From Megaleporinus macrocephalus (Eukaryota > Chordata > Actinopteri > Characiformes > Anostomidae): a stretch of DNA of 64,000 bases. This document shows, piece by piece, positions 10,326 to 22,300 of the stretch. The stretch lies in contig CM038728.1 of assembly GCA_021613375.1 (NCBI GenBank), positions 32,618,907 to 32,682,906 of the forward strand, written 5' to 3'. Under the pieces are notes generated by a model. The model was not told the DNA's origin and ran no database searches. It saw nothing but the letters and a program-made list of their open reading frames with translations. Numbering within the stretch: position 1 is the stretch's first letter; the number at the start of each line of letters is the position of its first letter. The translations under genes were made by a program, and so were the position numbers.

Positions 10326-13300
10326 GGCAAGTGCCCTTGAGTAAGACCCCTAACCCCCAACTGGTCCCTGGGTGAGGGGGATATGGCTTTATAGGGCTAT
10401 ATATAAATATATATTCACTTTATTCTTCTCACTTTATTGTTGTTTGCGTGCTTTATTGTGATGATTGATCTTGTATTCGTACTCAGTGGCAGGATTGTAT
10501 GTTATAGTACGCACACTATGCACTATAGTGCCTACTTTTTAGGCCACCTGTAGATCAGAACCTCTCTTCAAGCAAGGACTTGGACACACTACTCATAAAG
10601 CAACGTAAGCATGAGCTGCATTCGAAGCATTACATAAGGGGGCGCTATAACAGCAGCCAGGCCTGATCTGAACCTCTTACATCATCACCTAGAGGGTCGT
10701 TATATCCATAATCTAGGTTTGTGTACTTAAAGAATTATAAGTAGTGCAAAGGGAACCGTGATGCAGACTTCATGTTATATACAGTCAGTGGGGGGTCAAT
10801 CAAGGATACGAACACAGAAGCTTTTAGCTACACAGACACAGTGGGTCACGCTACTATTCCTAAAGCAATGTAAGCATGAGCTGCATTCTGAGTGCTACAA
10901 CAAGGGGGCGCTGTAACAGCAGCCAGGCCTGACCTGAACCACCAGTCGAGTCTCAGGCAAAAAACTGATTCGCTTAAGTAAACATGAATACATTATCCAT
11001 CAGAACAGGCTCAGCAGACCCCCCTGCTGTCCACGCTTACCTGTGCTGGCTAATGGACTAACAGCCCTCTAACGCCCCCCTACAGGATTACGGTTGCCGG
11101 TGCTACTGTTCTACTGCTGTGCTGACTGAGTTCACTGCTTGCTCACTAATCACTAATCAGTATTAATGTGCTTTACGCGGCTTGTTTTGACCCCCAGTCT
11201 CTGCTCCTACTGTAGAGCACTGACTGAGTGAAGCTGGCTGAGCGCTCCTCTCTCATTATGTTGTCTCCTTCTCAAGGAAAACTGGTCCGAAACGGCGAGG
11301 AGAGGAAATCGGTGGTGAGTGTCTGTTATAACTTGAGACTCTGAGATAAGTCACTCGACTTTCTCTTGTAAAATTAACCCCATCCTAATGTCCAAAAAAC
11401 AATTTACCAACAGTAGATATATCCCAGATGTTTCTTCATTGAGAACTGTTGGTTAATATACAGCAACATCCAGAACATGCAGCATGGACAGCAGATAGAC
11501 GGACTGGGAGACTCTATAAGGTTCTGGTAGGTGGTCACAGGTATCTGGAACCATGCTGACTGCAGTGCATCCCCCAGCTGCTGGAGGGAGCGTGGAGGAG
11601 GATCCATAGAGCCAACGCCACCATCCAGGTGGTCCCACAGATGCTCAATTGGGGTCAAGTCTGGGGAATTAGGGGTCCAGGGTAGTACTTGGAAGTCTTG
11701 GTCAGCTCTTCCAACCAGTGTGAGACATTTCTAGCTGTGTAGCGTGTCTCATTGTCCACCCCAGAGAAGACAGTCATCATGTATGGTGTACGTGATCTGC
11801 AAGGATGGGTTCAGACCCAAATTGGTTGAGAGTGTCTTCCTCATGGATAGGTAGATCCAGAGATTGTCATGACAACATTTCTCAGACCAGAAGGCTGTCA
11901 CCTATGTGCTGCCGTCGTCCAAAGTAGTAGGTGGTCATAATAATGTGGCTTGACTGTGAAACAGTGGCTTTGGATATTTTATTGTTAGTAATTGTTGCTG
12001 TATTTTTTTTAGGGGTGCACTAATATGATATTCAGCACTAGCCAAAATAACTGGATTGGATATCAGAAGAAAAAAGAAAACGAAGTATAATTTAATGTTT
12101 CATAATCATGTACCGTCACATAACTAGTCTAAAGTTACACTTTAAATCTCATTGTGAGTGTTGGCTGGTGCTGCTGCCCAATCAGAACTGCTGCTAAATG
12201 TGATGATGTTATCCAGATTCAGACTAATGTAGTATTAACAGCTCAGTTTGTTTAAGTGAGGGAAGCAGATGTTATCGGATTAGTATCGGTATCGTCAAAT
12301 ACTCAAGGCTGCAGTATCGGTATCGGACATGCTCCAGTCTATCCAACGCTGTAAATATTGCATTCCTGTGTTTGCAGATTTGCATTGAGGGAAACATTGC
12401 GAGCGGCAAGACGACGTGTCTGGAGTACTTCAGCAAAACCAGCAACATTGAGGTGAGACTATAAGCAAAAAAAGAGCCTCACCTGTCTCACCTCAGCTCA
12501 CCTGAACGTGTGCATGCTTGATGATGGTATGTGTTATGAAAGCTGTGCACAAATACAATTACAAACAAACTGAAACTAAAATCTGAATTAAGTCACACCT
12601 CATTACTGTACCTGCATTATTTAACCCTTTGATGTGCAACCTGGGTTTATTTTCTGTGTTTGTAATAATTTAATTTCATTATTCAAGCTTTAATTAATTC
12701 CTCAATTTAATTGTTTTTGATCATCACAAATCCTGATTTCAGTTTTTTTTTTTTTAATAAAAATAATTTTTGTATCACTGCCCTTCTAACACACAACATG
12801 GCTTAGAATTAGCGCTTATGTGTTCACTATGGAATTTGATAGAAATTGTTGACATTTGTAAATATTTGCAGTCAGAACATATTTACACACACTATTTTTG
12901 TTAGTGAATAAATAAGAATTAAAATAATGATTTTAGATTAAAAACAAGATTTTTAATGAACACTTGGAACATTTAAAAAATGAAATGAACTGATTTCAAT
13001 AGATTTACCAAAAAGACACTCAGCAGTACATACAATAACATTGGAAATGAATGTGGGTCAAGTTTGACTCATGTTGTGCATTAGAAGTGGTTTGCTTAGC
13101 TTGTTCATCAAAGGGTTAATATGTTATAGACTGTAAAAAGTGCTATACAAATAAATGTTGATTGATTGATTTCTTCATAGTCTTTTAGAGCCTCCAGCTT
13201 AGCCTTAAATGCTATTCATAATATGAAAAATATAAAAGACAAAGACAAATATAAACAGTGAATTCACTTCCCATGTATTAAATTATTTACTGAACAGCTT

Positions 13301-16300
13301 AAATAATTTATAAAAATCTAACTCGCAAATAAATCTAACTTTTATTTTGCCAGTATGTTTGTTTCTACCTGTAAAATCACTGTATTGTCATCAATAAATA
13401 CAGTAAAAAAATTTATATAAAGAATAATTGAATAATACACTAACAATAATGCTAGATGAGTAGCAGAATAATTAAGCATACTGTCTACACACAACTATAA
13501 ATGTAATTATAAAAAAAAAATAATCAATAAACAGCCATTGACGAATTATCAGCTAGTTTGAAAAACATAGTTTGGTTCCAGGTTTTGGTTCCTGGACACT
13601 TTCAGACACTACAGGAATTTATGGAATTCCATCAGTGGTTCCTGATTTAACCGGTTGTGTGTTGTAATGGGGGAAGCTGTCTTGATCAGTATATGGTTGA
13701 TCATAGTTGTGATTAAATGAAGGATCAAATTATTTGTTGCCAGTAAATTGACTCTGGACTCTTGCAGGTGCTGACCGAGCCCATTTCAAAATGGAGGGAC
13801 GTGCGGGGACACAATCCACTGGTAAGGTTTTTCCTTATTGGGAATAATGTGTAGTTTCCTGAGCTGGTCTATATTTTTATATATATATATAATGTATGTA
13901 TATCAGACTGTAGTTCATCTGTTTCTCTGTATGCTTTGTTACCCTGTTCTTCAATGGCCAGGACCCCCACAGAGCAGGTACTATTAGAGAGGTGGGTCAT
14001 TCCCAGCACTGCAGTGACATAGACGTGGTTTGAGTGGATCAGACACAGCAGTGCTGCTGCTGGAGTGTTTAAACACTGTGTCCACTCACTGTCCACTCTA
14101 TTAGACACTCCTACTACTTGCTGGTCCACCTTGTAGATGTAAAGTCAGAGACAGTAGCTCATCTGCTGCTGCACAGTTTGTGTTCCTCTAGTTCTTCATC
14201 AGTGGACACAGGACGCCGCCCACAGGACACTGCTGTCCGGATAGTTTTGGTTGGTGGACGATTCTCAGTCCAGCAGTGACACTGAGGTGTTTAAACACTC
14301 CAGCAGCAGCAGCACTGCTGTGTCTGATCGACTCGTACCAGCCCAACACACACCACTAACACACCACCACCTGCTCTGTGGTGGTCCTGTGGGGGTCCTG
14401 ACCATTTTAGAACAGGGTAAAAGGGGATAAACAGTGTATACAGAGAATCAGATGAACTACAGTCTGTAATTGTTGAACTACGAAGTGCTCCTATATGGTC
14501 GGTGGAGCAGTGTGTGTAGATACAAGGAGGTGGTTTTAATTATATGGGTGAAAATATTAATTATCTTGTCATATTTTGCCGAAGGGTTTGATGTATCAGG
14601 ACCCAGCAAGATGGGGACTCACCATGCAGACATACGTACAGCTGACCATGCTGGACAGACACCTGTCAACAGTGGTAAGTTTAATTAATAGTGCAATTAG
14701 TGCACTTCTGGGCTGGAGTGATTCGGCAGTTATTAATTATAGTATAGTTGTTCAGTTTCTTTAGTGTTTCTAGTAGAGATGGACCGATCAGTGTTTTTGA
14801 GGCCGATTCCGATTGCCGATCACCTTTCAACACGATCGGCCGATAGCCGATACCGTTAGAGGGCGGGGCTATTTGCCATGGCAGGGCTACATGTAGTTAT
14901 TAGCGCAAGCAAGTCATGAAACACGGTCTAAACTGGTTTATTACCATTTTTAACGAGCTCATATGAAACAGCATAATATTTTTAACAAAATTAACAGTAA
15001 ATAAACAAAGTAAATCAAACAAATATCCCCAAAACTGCAATAATTACATTAGACCTTAATTTAAAACAAAATAAGGTAATTAAATAAATGCAGTCAAAAC
15101 TGCAGTCATTAAACTCAGACTCTGTAATCATTAAATGTAGAATATTGAATTACTGCTGCTGTTCTGTTTGTACCGGTCAGATCTGGTCTGTAGGTGTTCT
15201 GGGTTATTAGTTTTGTGTTAGCTGTGTGTTCTAGCTCTGCTGTTACTGATACTCACTGTATTCAGCTGTGTGGTGTCTCTGAATACCGTATCAGATTAGT
15301 AGTTAAATGTCTTTGTCTTGGTTCCCCAACGAGACATGGTTAATTTTACAGATTTTAAAAACGCTCTGGATGAGTCTGTGTCACATACGGCAACAAGCTG
15401 CCAGACGGACGCAACGCAACGGTAAACTATTCTCGCGAGGCCGCCGCTTTAGTCAGTCTGTGGAAAATGAAAGGGTATGTATTTCCACAGTGGTTCAGAT
15501 AGGAATTGCAGGGAGCTGGCCTGAGGGGGTTTCAACAAAACGCTAGCTGTAAATACAGAAATTAGGCTCATTTGTTTAATGCCATTGATCGGCTCTCGGG
15601 ATCGACTAAATTGGAGAAATATCGGCCAATCACCGATCACTTATTTTGATTAAAAATCGTCCGATACCGATACATAGCCGATCGATCCTTCCTTCTCTAG
15701 TTTCTAGTAGTGTTACATGTTTCCGCTCCTCGTTCAGGTCTTGTTTTTTCTGTTTGCAGGCAGCGCCAGTGCGGATGATGGAAAGATCCATTTACAGTGC
15801 AAAGTACATATTTGTGGAAAATCTGTATAAAAGGTACAGAGTCTGATAAACGAGTTAATAGAGCGTAGAGCGTAAAGTGGGTGGAGTTCTGCTGCATTAC
15901 TGTCTCTCTGTTTGTTTGCAGTGGGAAAATGCCTGAGGTGGACTTTGTCGTCTTGTCTGAGTGGTTCGAGTGGATTATTAAAAACATCGCAATTCCTGTG
16001 GATCTTATTGGTGAGATAAACAAATATACTCCAGAACATGTTCACTCTTTTTATATGTATTTATATGTAATTCATTATCTGCTTCTGATCTTACAAAATA
16101 TAAATATACAAATATAACTTCAATATTCATTTTGTTAAATATTTATTCTGGATATAAGTTTTATTATAATTGTATTACAAATTTTAATATATTAATATAA
16201 TTTTATTACATTTTATTACACAACTTTATTTTTAAAGAACTTATTAGAACTTTCATTCTGGTTGTAAATTTTATTAGAACCATTCTGCATATAAATTTTT

Positions 16301-19300
16301 TAAAATTAATTCTTCATATTAATTATTTTTTAAACTTCATTCTGCATATTATTGTTATTTTTTTATTTAATTTTGGATATTAATTTTATTAGAACTCCAT
16401 TCTGCATATAAATTTGTTAAAAAATAATTCTGGATATTATTATTTTTTTAAACTTAATTCTGGATATTAGTATTTTTTAAAACGTCATTCTGAATATTAT
16501 TATTATTTTTTATTTAATTCTGGATATTAATTTTATTAGAACTTCTATTAAGACTTGGATATTAATGGATATTAATGTTGTTACAATTTTATTCTGAGTA
16601 TTATTATTTAAACTTCATTTTGGATATTATTGTTTTTACTTAATTCTGGATATTATTATTTATTAGAACTGTTTTCTGGGTTTCTCAGTTGCTAGAACTA
16701 GAACAGTAGTGTAGAATTAGAGAACCACAGAGAGACTGAGATCAGATTGTTACTGTACGCAGCTGAAGTTAATTTGTTTATGGTGGAGTTGCTGACTGAT
16801 GATTAATCTTTGAGTTAATTTGAATTTATGGCTTTTCTGTATGGCTGCAGTTCTCTGTCGTTGCTGTCGTTGTTCTCCTCGTGTCTCCAGCGTGTAATGT
16901 TCCAGGAGAAGGAAAATACTTGCTGTACTTTGAGTAGAAGCAATTTAAGAGTATTTATTGGTCTGTTTAGCATGAAAAGGTAACTTAACGTAAAAAAGCT
17001 AATATCTGTACAAGAACTGTACAAGAACAGGTAAGCGTGGAGCGCAGGAAGAAGCGATGGACGGAAGCGGTTACCTGTATTATCTGTAATTTAGGTTTTG
17101 CTCTTTTCTGCTCCAGTTTACCTGCAGACGTCTCCACAGACGTGTTACGAGCGGCTGAAGCAGCGCTGCAGAGAGGAGGAGAAAGTTATTCCAATGGTAC
17201 GACTGCTAGTCCAATCAGAACACACCAGTATCTGTTATATGACCACCTGAACTGAATTAACACGCCGCTTTTGTTTCTGTGACTTTAAATCACTTTTGAC
17301 AGCTGAAATCTGAGTGGGTGGGGCTAACTTGATAGAATCTGGATGGATGTGGCTGACTTGTTTTACTATGAGTGGGCGTGGCTAAATTGAATTATGAATG
17401 ATAGGGACTAACTTGTATAAGTCTGGATGGGCTTTGCTTTTGTAGCCTAAATGGGCATGATTCACCTGTAGTATTCTAGATGAGTGTAGTTACCCTGTAG
17501 TATTCTAGATGGGTGTGGTTAACCTGTAGTATTCTAGATGAGCGTGGTTAACCTGTAGTATTCTAGATGAGCGTGGTTACCCTGTAGTATTCTAGATGAG
17601 CGTGGTTAACCTGTAGTTCTAGATGAGTGTAGTTACCCTGTAGTATTCTAGATGAGCGTGGTTAACCTGTAGTATTCTAGATGGGTGTGGTTAACCTGTA
17701 GTATTCTAGATGGGCGTGGTTAACCTGTAGTATTCTAGATGAGCGTGGTTAACCTGTAGTATTCTAGATGAGCGTGGTTACCCTGTAGTATTCTAGATGG
17801 GTGTGGTTAACCTGTAGTATTCTAGATGAGCGTGGTTACCCTGTAGTATTCTAGAATGAGCGTGGTTAACCTGTAGTATTCTAGAGTGAGCGTGGTTACC
17901 CTGTAGTATTCTAGATGGGTGTGGTTACCCTGTAGTATTCTAGAATGAGCGTGGTTAACCTGTAGTATTCTAGATGAGCGTGGTTAACCTGTAGTATTCT
18001 AGATGAGCGTGGTTAACCTGTAGTTCTAGATGAGTGTAGTTACCCTGTAGTATTCTAGATGGGTGTGGTTAACCTGTAGTATTCTAGATGGGTGTGGTTA
18101 ACCTGTAGTATTCTAGATGGGTGTGGTTAACCTGTAGTTCTAGATGAGTGTAGTTACCCTGTAGTATTCTAGATGGGTGTGGTTAACCTGTAGTATTCTA
18201 GATGGGTGTGGTTAACCTGTAGTTCTAGATGAGTGTAGTTACCCTGTTGTATTCGAGATTGAGCGTGGTTAACCTGTAGTATTCTAGATGGGTGTGGTTA
18301 ACCTGTAGTATTCTAGAGTGAGCGTGGTTAACCTGTAGTATTCTAGATGGGTGTGGTTAACCTGTAGTATTCTAGATGGGTGTGGTTAACCTGTAGTATT
18401 CTAGAATGAGCGTGGTTAACCTGTAGTATTCTAGATGGGTGTGGTTACCCTGTAGTATTCTAGATGGGTGTGGTTAACCTGTAGTATTCTAGATGGGTGT
18501 GGTTAACCTGTAGTATTCTAGAGTGAGCGTGGTTATCCTGTAGTATTCTAGATGGGTGTGGTTACCCTGTAGTATTCTAGATGAGTGTGGTTAACCTGTA
18601 GTATTCTAGAATGAGCGTGGTTAACCTGTAGTATTCTAGATGAGCGTGGTTAACCTGTAGTATTCTAGATGGGTGTGGTTAACCTGTAGTATTCTAGATG
18701 AGCGTGGTTAACCTGTAGTATTCTAGATGGGTGTGGTTAACCTGTAGTATTCTAGAATGAGCGTGGTTAACCTGTAGTATTCTAGAATGAGCGTGGTTAA
18801 CCTGTAGTATTCTAGAATGAGCGTGGTTAACCTGTAGTATTCTAGATGAGCGTGGTTAACCTGTAGTATTCTAGAATGAGCGTGGTTAACCTGTAGTATT
18901 CTAGATGGGTGTGGTTAACCTGTAGTATTCTAGATGGGTGTGGTTAACCTGTAGTATTCTAGAATGAGCGTGGTTAACCTGTAGTATTCTAGATGAGCGT
19001 GGTTAACCTGTAGTATTCTAGAATGAGCGTGGTTAACCTGTAGTATTATAGATGGGTGTGGTTAACCTGTAGTATTCTTGAATGAGCGTGGTTAACCTGT
19101 AGTATTCTAGATGGGTGTGGTTAACCTGTAGTATTCTAGATGGGTGTGGTTAACCTGTAGTATTCTAGAATGAGCGTGGTTAACCTGTAGTATTCTAGAT
19201 GGGTGTGGTTACCCTGTAGTATTCTAGATGGGTGTGGTTAACCTGTAGTATTCTAGATGGGTGTGGTTAACCTGTAGTATTCTAGAGTGAGCGTGGTTAA

Positions 19301-22300
19301 CCTGTAGTATTCTAGATGGGTGTGGTTACCCTGTAGTATTCTAGATGAGCGTGGTTAACCTGTAGTATTCTAGAATGAGCGTGGTTAACCTGTAGTATTC
19401 TAGATGGGTGTGGTTAACCTGTAGTATTCTAGATGGGTGTGGTTAACCTGTAGTATTCTAGAGTGAGCGTGGTTACCCTGTAGTATTCTAGATGGGTGTG
19501 GTTAACCTGTAGTATTCTAGAATGAGCGTGGTTAACCTGTAGTATTCTAGATGAGCGTGGTTAACCTGTAGTATTCTAGATGGGTGTGGTTAACCTGTAG
19601 TATTCTAGATGAGCGTGGTTAACCTGTAGTATTCTAGAATGAGCGTGGTTAACCTGTAGTATTCTAGATGAGCGTGGTTAACCTGTAGTATTCTAGAATG
19701 AGCGTGGTTAACCTGTAGTATTCTAGAATGAGCGTGGTTAACCTGTAGTATTCTAGATGGTTGTGGTTAACCTGTAGTATTCTAGATGGGTGTGGTTAAC
19801 CTGTAGTATTCTAGAATGAGCGTGGTTAACCTGTAGTATTCTAGAGTGAGCGTGGTTACCCTGTAGTATTCTAGATGGGTGTGGTTACCCTGTAGTATTC
19901 TAGAATGAGCGTGGTTAACCTGTAGTATTCTAGATGAGCGTGGTTAACCTGTAGTATTCTAGATGAGCGTGGTTAACCTGTAGTTCTAGATGAGTGTAGT
20001 TACCCTGTAGTATTCTAGATGGGTGTGGTTAACCTGTAGTATTCTAGATGGGTGTGGTTAACCTGTAGTATTCTAGATGGGTGTGGTTAACCTGTAGTTC
20101 TAGATGAGTGTAGTTACCCTGTAGTATTCTAGATGGGTGTGGTTAACCTGTAGTATTCTAGATGGGTGTGGTTAACCTGTAGTTCTAGATGAGTGTAGTT
20201 ACCCTGTTGTATTCGAGATTGAGCGTGGTTAACCTGTAGTATTCTAGATGGGTGTGGTTAACCTGTAGTATTCTAGAGTGAGCGTGGTTAACCTGTAGTA
20301 TTCTAGATGGGTGTGGTTAACCTGTAGTATTCTAGATGGGTGTGGTTAACCTGTAGTATTCTAGAATGAGCGTGGTTAACCTGTAGTATTCTAGATGGGT
20401 GTGGTTACCCTGTAGTATTCTAGAATGAGCGTGGTTAACCTGTAGTATTCTAGATGGGTGTGTTTACCCTGTAGTATTCTAGATGGGTGTGGTTAACCTG
20501 TAGTATTCTAGATGGGTGTGGTTAACCTGTAGTATTCTAGAGTGAGCGTGGTTAACCTGTAGTATTCTAGATGGGTGTGGTTACCCTGTAGTATTCTAGA
20601 TGAGTGTGGTTAACCTGTAGTATTCTAGAATGAGCGTGGTTAACCTGTAGTATTCTAGATGAGCGTGGTTAACCTGTAGTATTCTAGATGGGTGTGGTTA
20701 ACCTGTAGTATTCTAGATGAGCGTGGTTAACCTGTAGTATTCTAGAATGAGCGTGGTTAACCTGTAGTATTCTAGAATGAGCGTGGTTAACCTGTAGTAT
20801 TCTAGATGAGCGTGGTTAACCTGTAGTATTCTAGAATGAGCGTGGTTAACCTGTAGTATTCTAGATGGGTGTGGTTAACCTGTAGTATTCTAGATGGGTG
20901 TGGTTAACCTGTAGTATTCTAGAATGAGCGTGGTTAACCTGTAGTATTCTAGAATGAGCGTGGTTAACCTGTAGTATTCTAGATGAGCGTGGTTAACCTG
21001 TAGTATTCTAGAATGAGCGTGGTTAACCTGTAGTATTCTAGATGGGTGTGGTTAACCTGTAGTATTCTAGATGGGTGTGGTTAACCTGTAGTATTCTAGA
21101 ATGAGCGTGGTTAACCTGTAGTATTCTAGATGAGCGTGGTTAACCTGTAGTATTCTAGAATGAGCGTGGTTAACCTGTAGTATTCTAGATGGGTGTGGTT
21201 AACCTGTAGTATTCTAGATGGGTGTGGTTAACCTGTAGTATTCTAGATGAGCGTGGTTAACCTGTAGTATTCTAGAATGAGCGTGGTTAACCTGTAGTAT
21301 TCTAGATGAGCGTGGTTAACCTGTAGTATTCTAGAATGAGCGTGGTTAACCTGTAGTATTCTAGATGGGTGTGGTTAACCTGTAGTATTCTAGATGGGTG
21401 TGGTTAACCTGTAGTATTCTAGAATGAGCGTGGTTAACCTGTAGTATTCTAGATGAGCGTGGTTAACCTGTAGTATTCTAGAATGAGCGTGGTTAACCTG
21501 TAGTATTCTAGATGGGTGTGGTTAACCTGTAGTATTCTTGAATGAGCGTGGTTAACCTGTAGTATTCTAGATGGGTGTGGTTAACCTGTAGTATTCTAGA
21601 TGGGTGTGGTTAACCTGTAGTATTCTAGAATGAGCGTGGTTAACCTGTAGTATTCTAGATGGGTGTGGTTACCCTGTAGTATTCTAGATGGGTGTGGTTA
21701 ACCTGTAGTATTCTAGATGGGTGTGGTTAACCTGTAGTATTCTAGAGTGAGCGTGGTTAACCTGTAGTATTCTAGATGGGTGTGGTTACCCTGTAGTATT
21801 CTAGATGAGCGTGGTTAACCTGTAGTATTCTAGAATGAGCGTGGTTAACCTGTAGTATTCTAGATGGGTGTGGTTAACCTGTAGTATTCTAGATGGGTGT
21901 GGTTAACCTGTAGTATTCTAGAGTGAGCGTGGTTACCCTGTAGTATTCTAGATGGGTGTGGTTAACCTGTAGTATTCTAGAATGAGCGTGGTTAACCTGT
22001 AGTATTCTAGATGAGCGTGGTTAACCTGTAGTATTCTAGATGGGTGTGGTTAACCTGTAGTATTCTAGATGAGCGTGGTTAACCTGTAGTATTCTAGAAT
22101 GAGCGTGGTTAACCTGTAGTATTCTAGATGAGCGTGGTTAACCTGTAGTATTCTAGAATGAGCGTGGTTAACCTGTAGTATTCTAGAATGAGCGTGGTTA
22201 ACCTGTAGTATTCTAGATGGTTGTGGTTAACCTGTAGTATTCTAGATGGGTGTGGTTAACCTGTAGTATTCTAGAATGAGCGTGGTTAACCTGTAGTATT

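Larger units (their letters stand above)
9889..11276 (+). other. tk2 intron 1
   Basis: Holds a (TAA)n microsatellite (10278-10324), a fragment at 10325-10380 related to the 3' part of a fish SINE/LINE (the words CCCTTGAGTAAG and CCCCAACTGGTCCC), and a direct repeat of about 75 bp at 10610-10680 and 10858-10930 that carries AAGGGGGCGCT. No other genes seen. Confidence 0.6.
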
